From Pseudomonas sp. Leaf58 (GTDB lineage Bacteria; Pseudomonadota; Gammaproteobacteria; Pseudomonadales; Pseudomonadaceae): a stretch of 64,000 bases of DNA. Position 1 is the stretch's first letter; each line of letters begins with the position of its first letter. The DNA lies in NCBI RefSeq assembly GCF_003627215.1, contig NZ_CP032677.1:1059501-1123500 (forward strand). The letters are read 5' to 3'. The position numbers and the translations under genes were made by a program. Of this stretch, positions 26,357 to 35,988 are shown piece by piece. Below the pieces are notes generated by a model. That model made no database searches and had not been told where the DNA came from. It saw only the letters and a list, made by a program, of their open reading frames with translations.

Positions 26357-28183
26357 ATGCATCCGCGCATCCTTGAGGTCACCCAGCGGCTGATCGAACG
26401 CAGCCGTGCCACCCGCGAACGCTACCTGCAGTTGATTCGTGGCGCGGCCAGTGAAGGCCCCATGCGTGCCAGCCTGCAGTGCGCCAACTTCGCCCACGGC
26501 GTGGCCGGTTGTGGCAGCGACGACAAGCAAACCCTGCGCTTGATGAACGCGGCCAACGTGGCCATCGTCTCGGCGTACAACGACATGCTTTCGGCGCACC
26601 AGCCGTACCTGCACTTCCCCGAGCAGATCAAACAAGCCCTGCGTGAGGTCGGTTCGGTTGGCCAGTTCGCCGGTGGCGTACCGGCCATGTGCGATGGCGT
26701 AACCCAGGGCGAGCCGGGCATGGAGCTGGCCATTGCCAGCCGTGAAGTAATCGCCATGTCCACCGCTGTGGCGCTGTCGCACAACATGTTCGACGCCGCG
26801 CTGATGTTGGGTATCTGCGACAAGATCGTCCCCGGCCTGATGATGGGCGCGCTGCGCTTTGGCCACTTGCCGACCATTTTCGTGCCCGGTGGGCCGATGG
26901 TCTCCGGCATCTCCAACAAGCAGAAGGCCGACGTGCGCCAGCGCTACGCCGAGGGCAAGGCCAGCCGCGAAGAGTTGCTGGAATCGGAGATGAACTCCTA
27001 CCACAGCCCTGGCACCTGCACCTTCTACGGCACCGCCAACACCAACCAGTTGGTGATGGAAGTGATGGGCCTGCACTTGCCGGGCGCCTCGTTCGTCAAC
27101 CCGTACACGCCGCTGCGCGACGCGCTCACGGCCGAGGCCGCGCAACAGGTCACGCGCATGACCAAGGCCAGCGGCAGCTTCATGCCGCTGGGCGAAATCG
27201 TCGATGAAAAGGCGCTGGTCAACGCCATTGTCGCCCTGCATGCCACTGGTGGCTCGACCAACCACACCCTGCACATCCCGGCGATTGCCCAGGCAGCGGG
27301 TATTCAGCTGACCTGGCAAGACATGGCCGACCTGTCCGAGGTGGTGCCAACCCTGTCGCACGTTTACCCCAACGGCAAAGCCGACATCAACCACTTCCAG
27401 GCCGCGGGCGGCATGGCCTTCCTGATCCGCGAGCTGCTCGATGCCGGGCTGCTGCACGAAGACGTCAACACCGTGGCTGGCCACGGCCTGCGCCGCTACA
27501 CCCAGGAGCCGTTCCTCGACGACGGCAAGCTGGTATGGCGTGAAGGGCCCCAGCACAGCCTGGACGAAAGCATCCTGCGCCCAGTGGCGCGGCCGTTCTC
27601 GGCCGAAGGTGGCTTGCGAGTGATGGAGGGCAACCTTGGCCGTGGGGTGATGAAGGTGTCTGCCGTTGCCCGCGAGCACCAGGTGGTCGAGGCCCCGGCG
27701 CGGGTATTCCACGACCAGCAGTCGCTGGCTGATGCGTTCAAGGCCGGCGAACTGGAATGCGACTTCGTCGCCGTGGTGCGCTTCCAGGGCCCGCGCTGCA
27801 ACGGCATGCCGGAGCTGCACAAGCTCACGCCGTTCCTCGGTGTGCTGCAGGACCGTGGCTACAAGGTGGCGCTGGTCACCGACGGGCGCATGTCGGGTGC
27901 CTCGGGCAAGATCCCGGCGGCCATCCACGTGTGCCCCGAGGCTTATGATGGCGGCCCGCTGGCGCGGGTGCGCGATGGTGATATCGTGCGGGTCGATGGT
28001 GTCGAAGGCACGCTGCGGGTGATGGTGTCAGCCGAACAGCTGGCCAGCCGTAACCTGCCGCCAGCGCCCCAAGGCAACGACCTGGGCTGCGGGCGCGAGC
28101 TGTTCGGCTTCATGCGCATGGCGTTCAGCTCGGCAGAGCAGGGTGCCAGTGCCTTCACCTCGGCCCTGGAGAACCTCAAATGA
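26357..28183 (+). CDS. edd: 6-Phosphogluconate dehydratase
   Basis: Edd converts 6-phosphogluconate to KDPG, the first committed step of the Entner-Doudoroff pathway. The 608-residue product has the iron-sulfur dehydratase hallmarks: [29 protein letters not shown] around the first cluster cysteine, [22 protein letters not shown] and [21 protein letters not shown] precedes the ATG. It overlaps glk by four bases (ATGA), so translation is coupled. Confidence 0.97.
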   Translation: MHPRILEVTQRLIERSRATRERYLQLIRGAASEGPMRASLQCANFAHGVAGCGSDDKQTLRLMNAANVAIVSAYNDMLSAHQPYLHFPEQIKQALREVGSVGQFAGGVPAMCDGVTQGEPGMELAIASREVIAMSTAVALSHNMFDAALMLGICDKIVPGLMMGALRFGHLPTIFVPGGPMVSGISNKQKADVRQRYAEGKASREELLESEMNSYHSPGTCTFYGTANTNQLVMEVMGLHLPGASFVNPYTPLRDALTAEAAQQVTRMTKASGSFMPLGEIVDEKALVNAIVALHATGGSTNHTLHIPAIAQAAGIQLTWQDMADLSEVVPTLSHVYPNGKADINHFQAAGGMAFLIRELLDAGLLHEDVNTVAGHGLRRYTQEPFLDDGKLVWREGPQHSLDESILRPVARPFSAEGGLRVMEGNLGRGVMKVSAVAREHQVVEAPARVFHDQQSLADAFKAGELECDFVAVVRFQGPRCNGMPELHKLTPFLGVLQDRGYKVALVTDGRMSGASGKIPAAIHVCPEAYDGGPLARVRDGDIVRVDGVEGTLRVMVSAEQLASRNLPPAPQGNDLGCGRELFGFMRMAFSSAEQGASAFTSALENLK

Positions 28184-29142
28184 AGGACCTGCTGGTTGGC
28201 GACATCGGCGGCACCAATGCCCGTTTTGCGTTGTGGCGTGACAACCAGCTGCATGAAGTGAAAGTCTTCGCCACCGCGGACTACACCTGCCCAGAGCAGG
28301 CCATCGAGGCCTACCTGGAAGGCCACGGCATCGGCCGTGGCGGCCTGGCGGCGGTGTGCCTGGCGGTGGCGGGGCCGGTCGATGGTGATGAGTTCCGCTT
28401 CACCAACAACCACTGGCGCCTGAGCCGCACGGCGTTCTGCCAGGCATTGCAGGTGCAGCGGCTGCTGCTGATCAATGATTTTACCGCCATGGCGCTGGGC
28501 ATGACCCGCCTGCGCCCAGGCGAGTTCCGCGAAGTGTGCCCGGGCCAGGCAGACCGGGCGCGCCCGGCCCTGGTCATCGGCCCAGGCACCGGGCTGGGCG
28601 TGGGCACGCTGCTGCGCCTGGGCGAGCGACACTGGCAAGCCCTGCCGGGCGAGGGCGGGCATGTCGACCTGCCGGTAGGCAATGCACGCGAAGCGGCAAT
28701 TCAACAACACATTCACGGCCAAATGGGCCACGTCAGCGCCGAGACCGTGCTCAGTGGCGGCGGCCTGCTGCGCCTGTACCAGGCCATCTGCGCGCTGGAT
28801 GGCGACATACCTCGACACAAGACCCCGGCACATATTACCGATGCCGCGCTGGGCGGCGAGCCTCGGGCGCTGGCGGTGATCGAGCAGTTCTGCCGGTTCC
28901 TTGGCCGCGTCGCGGGTAACAATGTGCTGACGTTGGGGGCGCGGGGCGGGGTCTATATTGTCGGCGGCGTGATCCCGCGGTTTGCCGAGCTGTTCTTGCG
29001 CAGTGGGTTTGCTGCGAGTTTTGCCGACAAGGGCTGCATGAGTGGCTATTTCGCTGGCGTGCCGGTGTGGCTGGTGACGGCGGAGTTTTCCGGGTTGCTG
29101 GGGGCTGGTGTAGCGTTGCAGCAGGCGCTGGATCACCCTTAG
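28180..29142 (+). CDS. glk: Glucokinase
   Basis: Glk phosphorylates cytoplasmic glucose with ATP. The 320-residue product has the ATP-binding start [16 protein letters not shown], the catalytic [12 protein letters not shown] aspartate, GPGTGLGVG and the zinc-free GEGGHVDLP motif of proteobacterial glucokinases. Its ATG overlaps the edd stop, making it the second gene of edd-glk-gltR-gtrS. Confidence 0.96.
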   Translation: MKDLLVGDIGGTNARFALWRDNQLHEVKVFATADYTCPEQAIEAYLEGHGIGRGGLAAVCLAVAGPVDGDEFRFTNNHWRLSRTAFCQALQVQRLLLINDFTAMALGMTRLRPGEFREVCPGQADRARPALVIGPGTGLGVGTLLRLGERHWQALPGEGGHVDLPVGNAREAAIQQHIHGQMGHVSAETVLSGGGLLRLYQAICALDGDIPRHKTPAHITDAALGGEPRALAVIEQFCRFLGRVAGNNVLTLGARGGVYIVGGVIPRFAELFLRSGFAASFADKGCMSGYFAGVPVWLVTAEFSGLLGAGVALQQALDHP

Positions 29143-29159
29143 CTGAAGGGGGCCGCGAT

Positions 29160-29176
29160 GGGCTGCAAAGCAGCCC
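29160..29176 (+). terminator. Hairpin after glk
   Basis: GGGCTGC-AAA-GCAGCCC forms a seven-pair stem 17 bases after the glk stop. No T run follows; it probably limits rather than ends transcription into gltR. Confidence 0.45.
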
Positions 29177-29214
29177 CAGAAGGCAACACCCCGTAGCAGG
29201 CAAAAAGACCTGCA

Positions 29215-29222
29215 AACAACAA
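29215..29222 (+). promoter_or_regulatory. Hfq/Crc target motif before gltR
   Basis: AACAACAA fits the AAnAAnAA motif bound by Hfq with Crc, and lies just before the ribosome binding site GAGGAAGG of gltR. Confidence 0.6.
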
Positions 29223-29236
29223 GAGGAAGGACCACT

Positions 29237-29962
29237 TTGAGCACTGCCGGTAAATCGATCCTGATGGTCGACGACGACCAGGAAATCCGCGAACTGCTGC
29301 AAACCTACCTGAGCCGCTCGGGCTTCCAGGTGCATGCCGAAGCCGACGGCCAAGGCTTCCGCCGCGCCCTGGAAACCACCCCCTGCGACCTGGTCATCCT
29401 CGATGTCATGCTGCCCGACGAAGACGGCTTCAGCCTGTGCCGCTGGGTACGTCAGCACCCGCGTCAGGCGCGGGTGCCAATCATCATGCTTACCGCCAGC
29501 TCAGACGAAGCCGATCGGGTCATCGGCCTAGAGCTGGGCGCCGACGACTACCTGGGCAAGCCGTTCAGCCCCCGTGAACTGCAAGCGCGGATCAAGGCCT
29601 TGCTGCGTCGCGCCGAGTTCGGCCAAGCGGCGCCGGGTGGGGCGGTGCTGGCCTTCGACGAGTGGCGCCTGGACACGGTCAGCCACCGCCTGTTCCATCG
29701 CGACGGCGAGGAGGTGATTCTCTCTGGCGCCGACTTCGCCCTGCTCAAGCTGTTCCTCGACCGCCCCCAGCAAATCCTCGACCGCGACACCATCGGTAAT
29801 GCCACCCGTGGCCGCGAGCCGATGCCGCTGGACCGCATCGTCGACATGGCAGTCAGCCGCCTGCGTCAGCGCCTGCGCGATACCGCTAAACCACCCCGGC
29901 TGATCCGCACCGTGCGCGGCAGTGGCTACCTGTTGGCTGCCCATGTCTGCAGTGCTTCCTGA
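29237..29962 (+). CDS. gltR: Response regulator GltR, OmpR family
   Basis: The 241-residue regulator begins with a rare TTG codon at 29237 behind GAGGAAGG. The receiver domain (ILMVDDDQEIRELL, phosphorylated aspartate in VILDVMLPDEDG, lysine in LGKPFSPREL) is followed by an OmpR winged helix ending LIRTVRGSGYLL. With the overlapping histidine kinase gene it forms the GltR/GtrS system that activates glucose uptake genes in pseudomonads in response to 2-ketogluconate or gluconate. Confidence 0.92.
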   Translation: MSTAGKSILMVDDDQEIRELLQTYLSRSGFQVHAEADGQGFRRALETTPCDLVILDVMLPDEDGFSLCRWVRQHPRQARVPIIMLTASSDEADRVIGLELGADDYLGKPFSPRELQARIKALLRRAEFGQAAPGGAVLAFDEWRLDTVSHRLFHRDGEEVILSGADFALLKLFLDRPQQILDRDTIGNATRGREPMPLDRIVDMAVSRLRQRLRDTAKPPRLIRTVRGSGYLLAAHVCSAS

Positions 29963-31397
29963 GCGGCGCTGGCGCGTGCTGCCGCGCTCGCTACTGGGGC
30001 GCATGCTGTTGCTTACCTTGTTGGTAGTGCTGCTGGCCCAAGGCCTGTCCAGTATCATCTGGGTGGCCCAATTGCGTGCCAGCCAGTTGCAGGGCCTACG
30101 CGCCAGCGCCAGTAGCCTGGCCCATTCGATGAGCGCCAGCGTCAGCTACTTCCGTTCGTTGCCGGTGGCCTACCGGCCAATGGTGCTCGACCAGCTACGC
30201 AGTATGGGCGGTACGCGCTTTTTCGTGTCGCTCAACGCCAAACCGCTGGACATGCCGGTGCTGCCTATCACCCCGCGCAAGCAGGCGGTGATCGAGGTGT
30301 TCCAGCAGGTGCTGCACGAGCGGCTCGGCTCGCAGATGGAAATTTCCGTCGAGTTCGTCGGCCCCGATGACCTGCGCATCTTCAACAGCGGCCTCAAGCT
30401 CGACGAACTGCCCCGTTCCTGGGCGCACTACTCGCTCACCCTGGAGCCGTTGAACCCGCCGGTGCTGGTTACGCAGATTCGCCTCGATGAGGGCGAGTGG
30501 TTGTACATCGCCTCGCTGCTGCCCGAGCCATATACCAGCCTGGAGGCCGAGCGCCTGCCGCGTCAGCAAATTGGTTTCATCGTACTCACTACCGCCTTGT
30601 TGCTGTTGTTCATTGGCTTGCTGGTGCACTGGCAAAGCTGGCCGCTCAAGCGCCTGGCGCGGGCCGCGCGGGAGATGTCGCTAGGTGCGGATGTGGCGCC
30701 GGTGGCCGAAGGTGGCGGCAGTGAGGTAATCGAGGTGGGGCGGGCGTTCAACAGCATGCGCGAACGTATCAGCCGTTACCTGACCGAGCGCAGCCAGCTG
30801 TTCAGTGCCATTTCCCACGATCTGCGCACGCCGATCACCCGTTTACGGCTGCGCGTCGAACTGCTGGAGGACGAACACCTGCAGGCCAAGTTCAGCCAGG
30901 ACCTGGATGAACTGGAGTTGCTGGTTAAAGGTGCGTTGCAGTGCGTGAAAGACACCGACATCCACGAAAACATCGAACCGGTCGACCTTAACCAGGTGCT
31001 GGAAATCCTCGCTGAGCCTTACCTGCGCGACGGCCGTATCACCCTAGAGGGGCGGGCACAGGCAGCCTACCCAGGCAAACCGCTGGCACTGCGGCGTTGC
31101 ATTGGCAACCTGATCGACAACGCCATCAAGTATGGCGAGCGCGCACGCTTGCGCATCATCGACAGTGCCGAGGGGTTTGTCCTGCAGGTGGATGACCAAG
31201 GGCCGGGGGTGCCGCAGCAACAACTGGAGCAAGTGTTCGAGCCGCATTTCCGCCTGGCTGGGCAGCAGCAGGGGTACGGGCTGGGGCTGGGGATCGCGCG
31301 CAACATCGCCCACAGCCATAGTGGTGAGGTGAGCTTGCTCAACCTGCGTGAGGGCGGCTTGCGGGTGACGTTGTACCTGCCGCGAGGTATGGACTGA
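29943..31397 (+). CDS. gtrS: Sensor histidine kinase GtrS
   Basis: The 484-residue kinase starts at the ATG at 29943, overlapping gltR by 20 bases. It has two transmembrane segments around a periplasmic sensor (LLTLLVVLLAQGLSSIIW and LTTALLLLFIGLLVHW), a HAMP linker, the H box AISHDLRTPITRLRL, N box NLIDNAIKYG, and G boxes DQGPGVP and GYGLGLGIARN. It phosphorylates GltR. A GTG-initiated extension to 29922 is possible. Confidence 0.92.
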   Translation: MSAVLPERRWRVLPRSLLGRMLLLTLLVVLLAQGLSSIIWVAQLRASQLQGLRASASSLAHSMSASVSYFRSLPVAYRPMVLDQLRSMGGTRFFVSLNAKPLDMPVLPITPRKQAVIEVFQQVLHERLGSQMEISVEFVGPDDLRIFNSGLKLDELPRSWAHYSLTLEPLNPPVLVTQIRLDEGEWLYIASLLPEPYTSLEAERLPRQQIGFIVLTTALLLLFIGLLVHWQSWPLKRLARAAREMSLGADVAPVAEGGGSEVIEVGRAFNSMRERISRYLTERSQLFSAISHDLRTPITRLRLRVELLEDEHLQAKFSQDLDELELLVKGALQCVKDTDIHENIEPVDLNQVLEILAEPYLRDGRITLEGRAQAAYPGKPLALRRCIGNLIDNAIKYGERARLRIIDSAEGFVLQVDDQGPGVPQQQLEQVFEPHFRLAGQQQGYGLGLGIARNIAHSHSGEVSLLNLREGGLRVTLYLPRGMD

Positions 31398-31440
31398 GTT
31401 TTCGCCTTGCCTGTGCTGGCCTGTTCGCGGGCCCGCAAAA

Positions 31441-31479
31441 TGTCACTACCTGGTGACAATCCCACCGTCCTTCGTGACA
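31441..31479 (+). promoter_or_regulatory. Candidate GltR operator upstream of gtsA
   Basis: TGTCAC-TACCTG-GTGACA (31441-31458) is a perfect inverted repeat, and another GTGACA (31474-31479) repeats the right half 21 bases later, two helical turns. TAGACT at 31502-31507 could be the -10 element without a good -35, as expected for an activator-dependent promoter. The assignment to GltR rests on context. Confidence 0.45.
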
Positions 31480-31540
31480 CCCCACCCAACCCCGCCGGCT
31501 TTAGACTTCATGCAACGCAAGCGATCGACTTGCACGGCAT

Positions 31541-31548
31541 AACAACAA
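31541..31548 (+). promoter_or_regulatory. Hfq/Crc target motif before gtsA
   Basis: AACAACAA, immediately followed by the ribosome binding site GAAAGG, fits AAnAAnAA. Binding would block translation of the solute-binding protein during growth on preferred substrates. Confidence 0.68.
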
Positions 31549-31561
31549 GAAAGGTGCTTCG

Positions 31562-32860
31562 ATGAATTCCATGCTCCGTCTCGCTGGCGCGATCTCCGTT
31601 GCCTCGATAACTGCCTCTGTAGCCCCGCTGAGTGCCCATGCTGCCGACTCCAAAGGCACTGTCGAGGTGGTGCACTGGTGGACTTCTGGTGGTGAGAAGG
31701 CCGCGGTGGACGTGCTCAAGGCACAAGTTGAAAAAGATGGCTTCACTTGGAAGGACGGCGCTGTCGCTGGCGGTGGTGGTGCCACGGCCATGACCGTACT
31801 GAAAAGCCGTGCAGTGGCCGGCAACCCGCCAGGTGTCGCGCAGATCAAGGGCCCGGACATCCATGAGTGGGCGGCCACCGGCCTGCTCGACGCCGATGTG
31901 CTCAAGGACGTGGCCAAGGACGAGCAGTGGGACAGGTTGCTCGATCAGAAAGTTGCCGACACCGTGAAGTACGACGGTGACTATGTCGCCGTGCCGGTGA
32001 ACATCCACCGTACCAACTGGCTATGGATCAACCCCGACGTATTCAAGAAGGCCGGCATCGCCAAGGCGCCGGTCACCCTCGACGAATTCTTCGCCGCCGC
32101 CGATAAGCTGAAAGCTGCCGGTTTCATCCCGCTGGCCCATGGCGGCCAGCCGTGGCAGGACAGCACGGTGTTCGAAAACGTGGTGCTGGCGGTGATGGGC
32201 GTGGACGGCTACAAAAAGGCCATGGTCGACCTCGACAGCACGACCCTGACCGGCCCGCAGATGATCGAGGCGCTGACCGCGCTGAAAAAGGTTGCCACCT
32301 ACATGGACCCGGATGGCAAAGGCCAGGACTGGAACCTGGAAGCGGCCAAGGTCATCAACGGCAAGGCCGGCATGCAAATCATGGGCGACTGGGCCAAGAG
32401 CGAATGGACCTTGGCGAACAAGACCGCTGGCAAGGATTACCAGTGCGTGTCCTTCCCCGGTACCGACAAGGCCTTCCTCTACAACATCGACTCGCTGGTG
32501 GTGTTCAAGCAGAACAATGCTGGCACGTCTGCCGGCCAGCAGGACATTGCCCGCAAGGTGTTGGGCGAGGACTTCCAGAAGGTCTTCAGCACCAACAAAG
32601 GCTCGATCCCGGTGCGTAACGACATGCTGGCCGACATGGGCAAGCACGGCTTCGACGCCTGCGCGCAAACCTCCGCCAAGGACTTTTTGGCCGACGCCAA
32701 AACGGGCGGCCTGCAGCCGAGCATGGCGCACAACATGGCCACCACGCTGGCCGTGCAGGGCGCGTTCTTCGATGTGGTGACCAACTACATCAACGACCCC
32801 AAGGCCGACCCGGCCGATGCGGCGAAGAAGCTGGCAGCGGCGATCAAGGCTGCCCAGTAA
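31562..32860 (+). CDS. gtsA: Glucose ABC transporter, periplasmic binding protein
   Basis: GtsA delivers glucose to the inner-membrane permease. The 432-residue precursor has a signal peptide ending near SAHAAD, and the family 1 sugar-binding pattern: [17 protein letters not shown], the conserved [18 protein letters not shown] and the cysteine-bearing [16 protein letters not shown] loop. It is the first of gtsABCD-oprB-mutarotase and follows the gtrS gene after a promoter region. Confidence 0.95.
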   Translation: MNSMLRLAGAISVASITASVAPLSAHAADSKGTVEVVHWWTSGGEKAAVDVLKAQVEKDGFTWKDGAVAGGGGATAMTVLKSRAVAGNPPGVAQIKGPDIHEWAATGLLDADVLKDVAKDEQWDRLLDQKVADTVKYDGDYVAVPVNIHRTNWLWINPDVFKKAGIAKAPVTLDEFFAAADKLKAAGFIPLAHGGQPWQDSTVFENVVLAVMGVDGYKKAMVDLDSTTLTGPQMIEALTALKKVATYMDPDGKGQDWNLEAAKVINGKAGMQIMGDWAKSEWTLANKTAGKDYQCVSFPGTDKAFLYNIDSLVVFKQNNAGTSAGQQDIARKVLGEDFQKVFSTNKGSIPVRNDMLADMGKHGFDACAQTSAKDFLADAKTGGLQPSMAHNMATTLAVQGAFFDVVTNYINDPKADPADAAKKLAAAIKAAQ

Positions 32861-32879
32861 AGCAGACGCGATCTTCGTT

Positions 32880-33016
32880 GTAGGAGCGGCCTTGTGTCGC
32901 GATAGGGCTGCGCAGCAGCCCCAAAACCTGCGCACTCGATCTTTCCGGTAGGTGTCGACCTTGAGTCCTTTGCGGCTGCGTTGCAGCCCTATCGCGACGC
33001 AAGGCCGCTCCTACAG
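32880..33016. repeat. Large inverted repeat between gtsA and gtsB
   Basis: The left arm starts GTAGGAGCGGCCTTGTGTCG and contains GATAGGGCTGCG; the right arm is its near complement ending GGCCGCTCCTAC. Arms of about 40 bases are separated by about 50. In the transcript this forms a strong hairpin behind gtsA, which can make gtsA mRNA more abundant than that of the permease genes. Confidence 0.85.
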
Positions 33017-33043
33017 GGGAGTGCGGCGCCTTTGAGGTGAACC

Positions 33044-33952
33044 ATGACCACACTTACCGCCCAACTGCGGGCCTCACCCCTGGACGCGCTACAGCGCTGG
33101 CTGCCCAAGCTGGTGCTGGCGCCGAGCATGTTCATCGTCCTGGTGGGCTTCTACGGCTACATCCTCTGGACCTTGGTCCTGTCCTTCACCACCTCGACTT
33201 TTCTGCCCACCTACAAGTGGGCCGGCCTTGCACAATACGCCCGGTTATTCGACAACGACCGCTGGTGGGTGGCGAGCAAGAACCTGCTGCTGTTCGGCGG
33301 CCTGTTCATCAGCATTAGCCTGGTCATCGGCGTCCTGCTGGCGGTGTTGCTGGACCAGCGTATCCGCCGCGAAGGTTTCATTCGCACCATTTACCTCTAC
33401 CCCATGGCGCTGTCGATGATCGTCACCGGCACTGCCTGGAAGTGGTTGCTCAACCCTGGCATGGGCCTGGACAAGCTGCTGCGCGACTGGGGCTGGGAGG
33501 GCTTTCGCCTGGACTGGCTGATCGACCCCGACCGGGTGGTGTACTGCCTGGTCATCGCCGCCGTGTGGCAAGCCTCGGGCTTTATCATGGCGATGTTCCT
33601 CGCCGGCCTGCGTGGCGTCGACCCGTCGATCATCCGCGCCGCGCAAATCGACGGCGCCAGCCTGCCGCGCATCTACTGGCGGGTGGTGCTGCCCAGCCTA
33701 CGCCCGGTGTTCTTCAGCGCGCTAATGATCCTTTCGCACATCGCCATCAAAAGCTTCGACCTGGTAGCGGCGATGACTGCCGGCGGCCCGGGGTATTCGT
33801 CCGACCTGCCGGCGATGTTCATGTATTCGTTCACCTTCAGCCGCGGCCAGATGGGCATGGGCTCGGCCAGCGCCATTCTCATGCTCGGGGCAATCCTGGC
33901 GATTCTTGTGCCTTACCTGTACTCGGAGCTGCGGAGCAAACGCCATGCATAG
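33044..33952 (+). CDS. gtsB: Glucose ABC transporter, permease 1
   Basis: The 302-residue inner-membrane protein has six transmembrane segments and the MalF-type permease loop near residue 200 (RAAQIDGASLPRIYWRVVLPSLRP, here the EAA motif). It pairs with GtsC. It starts 183 bases after gtsA, across a REP-like hairpin, and overlaps gtsC by eight bases. Confidence 0.94.
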   Translation: MTTLTAQLRASPLDALQRWLPKLVLAPSMFIVLVGFYGYILWTLVLSFTTSTFLPTYKWAGLAQYARLFDNDRWWVASKNLLLFGGLFISISLVIGVLLAVLLDQRIRREGFIRTIYLYPMALSMIVTGTAWKWLLNPGMGLDKLLRDWGWEGFRLDWLIDPDRVVYCLVIAAVWQASGFIMAMFLAGLRGVDPSIIRAAQIDGASLPRIYWRVVLPSLRPVFFSALMILSHIAIKSFDLVAAMTAGGPGYSSDLPAMFMYSFTFSRGQMGMGSASAILMLGAILAILVPYLYSELRSKRHA

Positions 33953-34790
33953 CCCTGTCGATAAACCGGCGCTGAGCCCCAGCCGCATCGCCATCCACGC
34001 GCTGTTGCTGCTTGCCGTGCTGCTGTACCTGGTGCCGCTGGTGGTGATGCTGCTGACCAGCTTCAAAACCCCCGAAGACATCAGCACGGGCAACCTGCTG
34101 AGCTGGCCGACAGTCATTACCGCCATCGGCTGGGTCAAGGCCTGGGGTACGGTCAGCGGTTACTTCTGGAACTCGATCCTGATCACCGTGCCAGCGGTGC
34201 TGATCTCCACCGCCATCGGCGCGCTGAACGGCTATGTGCTGTCGATGTGGCGTTTTCGCGGTTCGCAGCTGTTTTTCGGCCTGCTGCTGTTCGGTTGCTT
34301 CCTGCCGTTTCAAACCGTGCTGCTGCCGGCCTCGTTCACCCTCGGCAAGCTTGGCCTGGCCAGCACCACGGCTGGCCTGGTGCTGGTGCACGTGGTCTAC
34401 GGCCTGGCCTTTACCACGCTGTTTTTCCGCAACTTCTACGTGAGCATCCCCGATGCGCTGGTCAAGGCCGCACGCCTGGACGGTGCCGGGTTCTTCACCA
34501 TCTTGCGCCGCATCATCCTGCCGATGTCCACGCCGATCATCATGGTCTGCCTGATTTGGCAGTTCACCCAGATCTGGAACGACTTCTTGTTCGGGGTGGT
34601 GTTTTCCAGCGGTGATTCACAACCGATTACCGTGGCCCTGAACAACTTGGTCAACACCAGCACCGGGGCCAAGGAATACAACGTCGACATGGCGGCGGCG
34701 ATGATCGCCGGCCTGCCAACCCTGCTGGTCTACGTGGTGGCAGGCAAATATTTCGTCCGCGGGCTGACGGCTGGCGCGGTTAAGGGGTAA
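33945..34790 (+). CDS. gtsC: Glucose ABC transporter, permease 2
   Basis: This 281-residue MalG-type permease starts at the ATG at 33945 inside the end of gtsB (ATGCATAG). It has six membrane segments, and the EAA loop is VKAARLDGAGFFTILRRIILP. It forms the channel with GtsB for glucose import. The upstream in-frame extension overlaps gtsB and is not supported. Confidence 0.94.
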   Translation: MHSPVDKPALSPSRIAIHALLLLAVLLYLVPLVVMLLTSFKTPEDISTGNLLSWPTVITAIGWVKAWGTVSGYFWNSILITVPAVLISTAIGALNGYVLSMWRFRGSQLFFGLLLFGCFLPFQTVLLPASFTLGKLGLASTTAGLVLVHVVYGLAFTTLFFRNFYVSIPDALVKAARLDGAGFFTILRRIILPMSTPIIMVCLIWQFTQIWNDFLFGVVFSSGDSQPITVALNNLVNTSTGAKEYNVDMAAAMIAGLPTLLVYVVAGKYFVRGLTAGAVKG

Positions 34791-34793
34791 GTC

Positions 34794-35948
34794 ATGGCAA
34801 CGCTTGAACTTCGCAATGTCAACAAAACCTACGGCAGCGGCCTGCCGGACACCCTCAAGGACATACAGCTGTCGATCAAGGATGGCGAGTTCCTGATCTT
34901 GGTCGGCCCGTCGGGCTGCGGCAAATCGACCTTGATGAACTGTATCGCTGGCCTGGAGCAGATCACCGGCGGTGCGATCCTCATCGACCAACAAGACGTC
35001 AGCGGCATGAGCCCCAAGGACCGCGACATTGCCATGGTGTTCCAGTCCTACGCACTGTACCCGACCATGAGCGTGCGCGAGAACATCGAGTTCGGGCTGA
35101 AGATCCGCAAGCTGCCCCAGGCCGCCATCGACGAGGAGGTGGCGCGGGTGGCCAAGCTGTTGCAGATCGAGCACCTGCTGGCGCGCAAACCGGCGCAGCT
35201 GTCCGGCGGCCAGCAGCAGCGCGTGGCTATGGGCCGGGCGCTGGCGCGGCGGCCGAAGATCTACCTGTTCGATGAGCCGCTGTCCAACCTGGATGCCAAG
35301 CTGCGCGTCGAGATGCGTACCGAAATGAAATTGATGCACCAGCGCCTGAAGACCACCACCGTGTACGTCACCCACGACCAGATCGAGGCCATGACCCTGG
35401 GCGACAAGGTGGCGGTGATGAAGGACGGCATCATCCAGCAGTTCGGCACCCCGCAGCAGATCTACAACGACCCGGCCAACCAGTTCGTCGCCAGCTTTAT
35501 CGGTTCGCCGCCAATGAACTTTATCCCGGTACGCCTCACGCAGCAGGACGGGCGCCTGTTGGCGCTGCTCGACAGCGGCCAGGCGCGTTGCGAGCTGCCC
35601 TTGGGGATGGGCGCTGATGAACTGGATGGCCGCGAGATCATCCTGGGCATCCGCCCCGAGCAGATCGCCCTGGGCGCCGCAGAGGGCAACGGCCTGCCCG
35701 GCATCCGCGCCGAGGTGCAGGTGACCGAACCCACCGGGCCAGACCTGCTGGTGTTCGTCACCCTCAACCAGACCAAGGTGTGCTGCCGCCTGGCGCCGGA
35801 TGTGGCGTGCCGGGTTGGCGACAGCCTGAACCTGCAATTCGACCCAGCCCGGGTGCTGCTGTTCGACGCCGCCAGCGGCGAGCGCGTGCATCTGGCCACT
35901 ACTGCCGCAACCGTAAAGGACAACGTGGCCCACTTCAAAGGCCGTTAA
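34794..35948 (+). CDS. gtsD: Glucose ABC transporter, ATP-binding protein
   Basis: The 384-residue MalK-like ATPase drives glucose import. It has Walker A GPSGCGKST, the signature LSGGQQQRVAMGRALARRP, Walker B IYLFDEPLSNLDAKLR, the switch histidine in VYVTHDQIEAM, and a C-terminal TOBE regulatory domain. It starts three bases after gtsC. Confidence 0.95.
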   Translation: MATLELRNVNKTYGSGLPDTLKDIQLSIKDGEFLILVGPSGCGKSTLMNCIAGLEQITGGAILIDQQDVSGMSPKDRDIAMVFQSYALYPTMSVRENIEFGLKIRKLPQAAIDEEVARVAKLLQIEHLLARKPAQLSGGQQQRVAMGRALARRPKIYLFDEPLSNLDAKLRVEMRTEMKLMHQRLKTTTVYVTHDQIEAMTLGDKVAVMKDGIIQQFGTPQQIYNDPANQFVASFIGSPPMNFIPVRLTQQDGRLLALLDSGQARCELPLGMGADELDGREIILGIRPEQIALGAAEGNGLPGIRAEVQVTEPTGPDLLVFVTLNQTKVCCRLAPDVACRVGDSLNLQFDPARVLLFDAASGERVHLATTAATVKDNVAHFKGR

Positions 35949-35963
35949 CTCGTCTACACCATC

Positions 35964-35971
35964 AATAAGAA
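35964..35971 (+). promoter_or_regulatory. Hfq/Crc target motif before oprB
   Basis: AATAAGAA fits AAnAAnAA and runs into the A-rich ribosome binding site of oprB. Confidence 0.5.
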
Positions 35972-35988
35972 AAAGAGGACGCAAAGGG

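Noticed and set aside
26288..27928. A 546-codon frame antisense to edd
   Set aside because: The edd product has all dehydratase motifs; the antisense frame is a GC-bias artefact.
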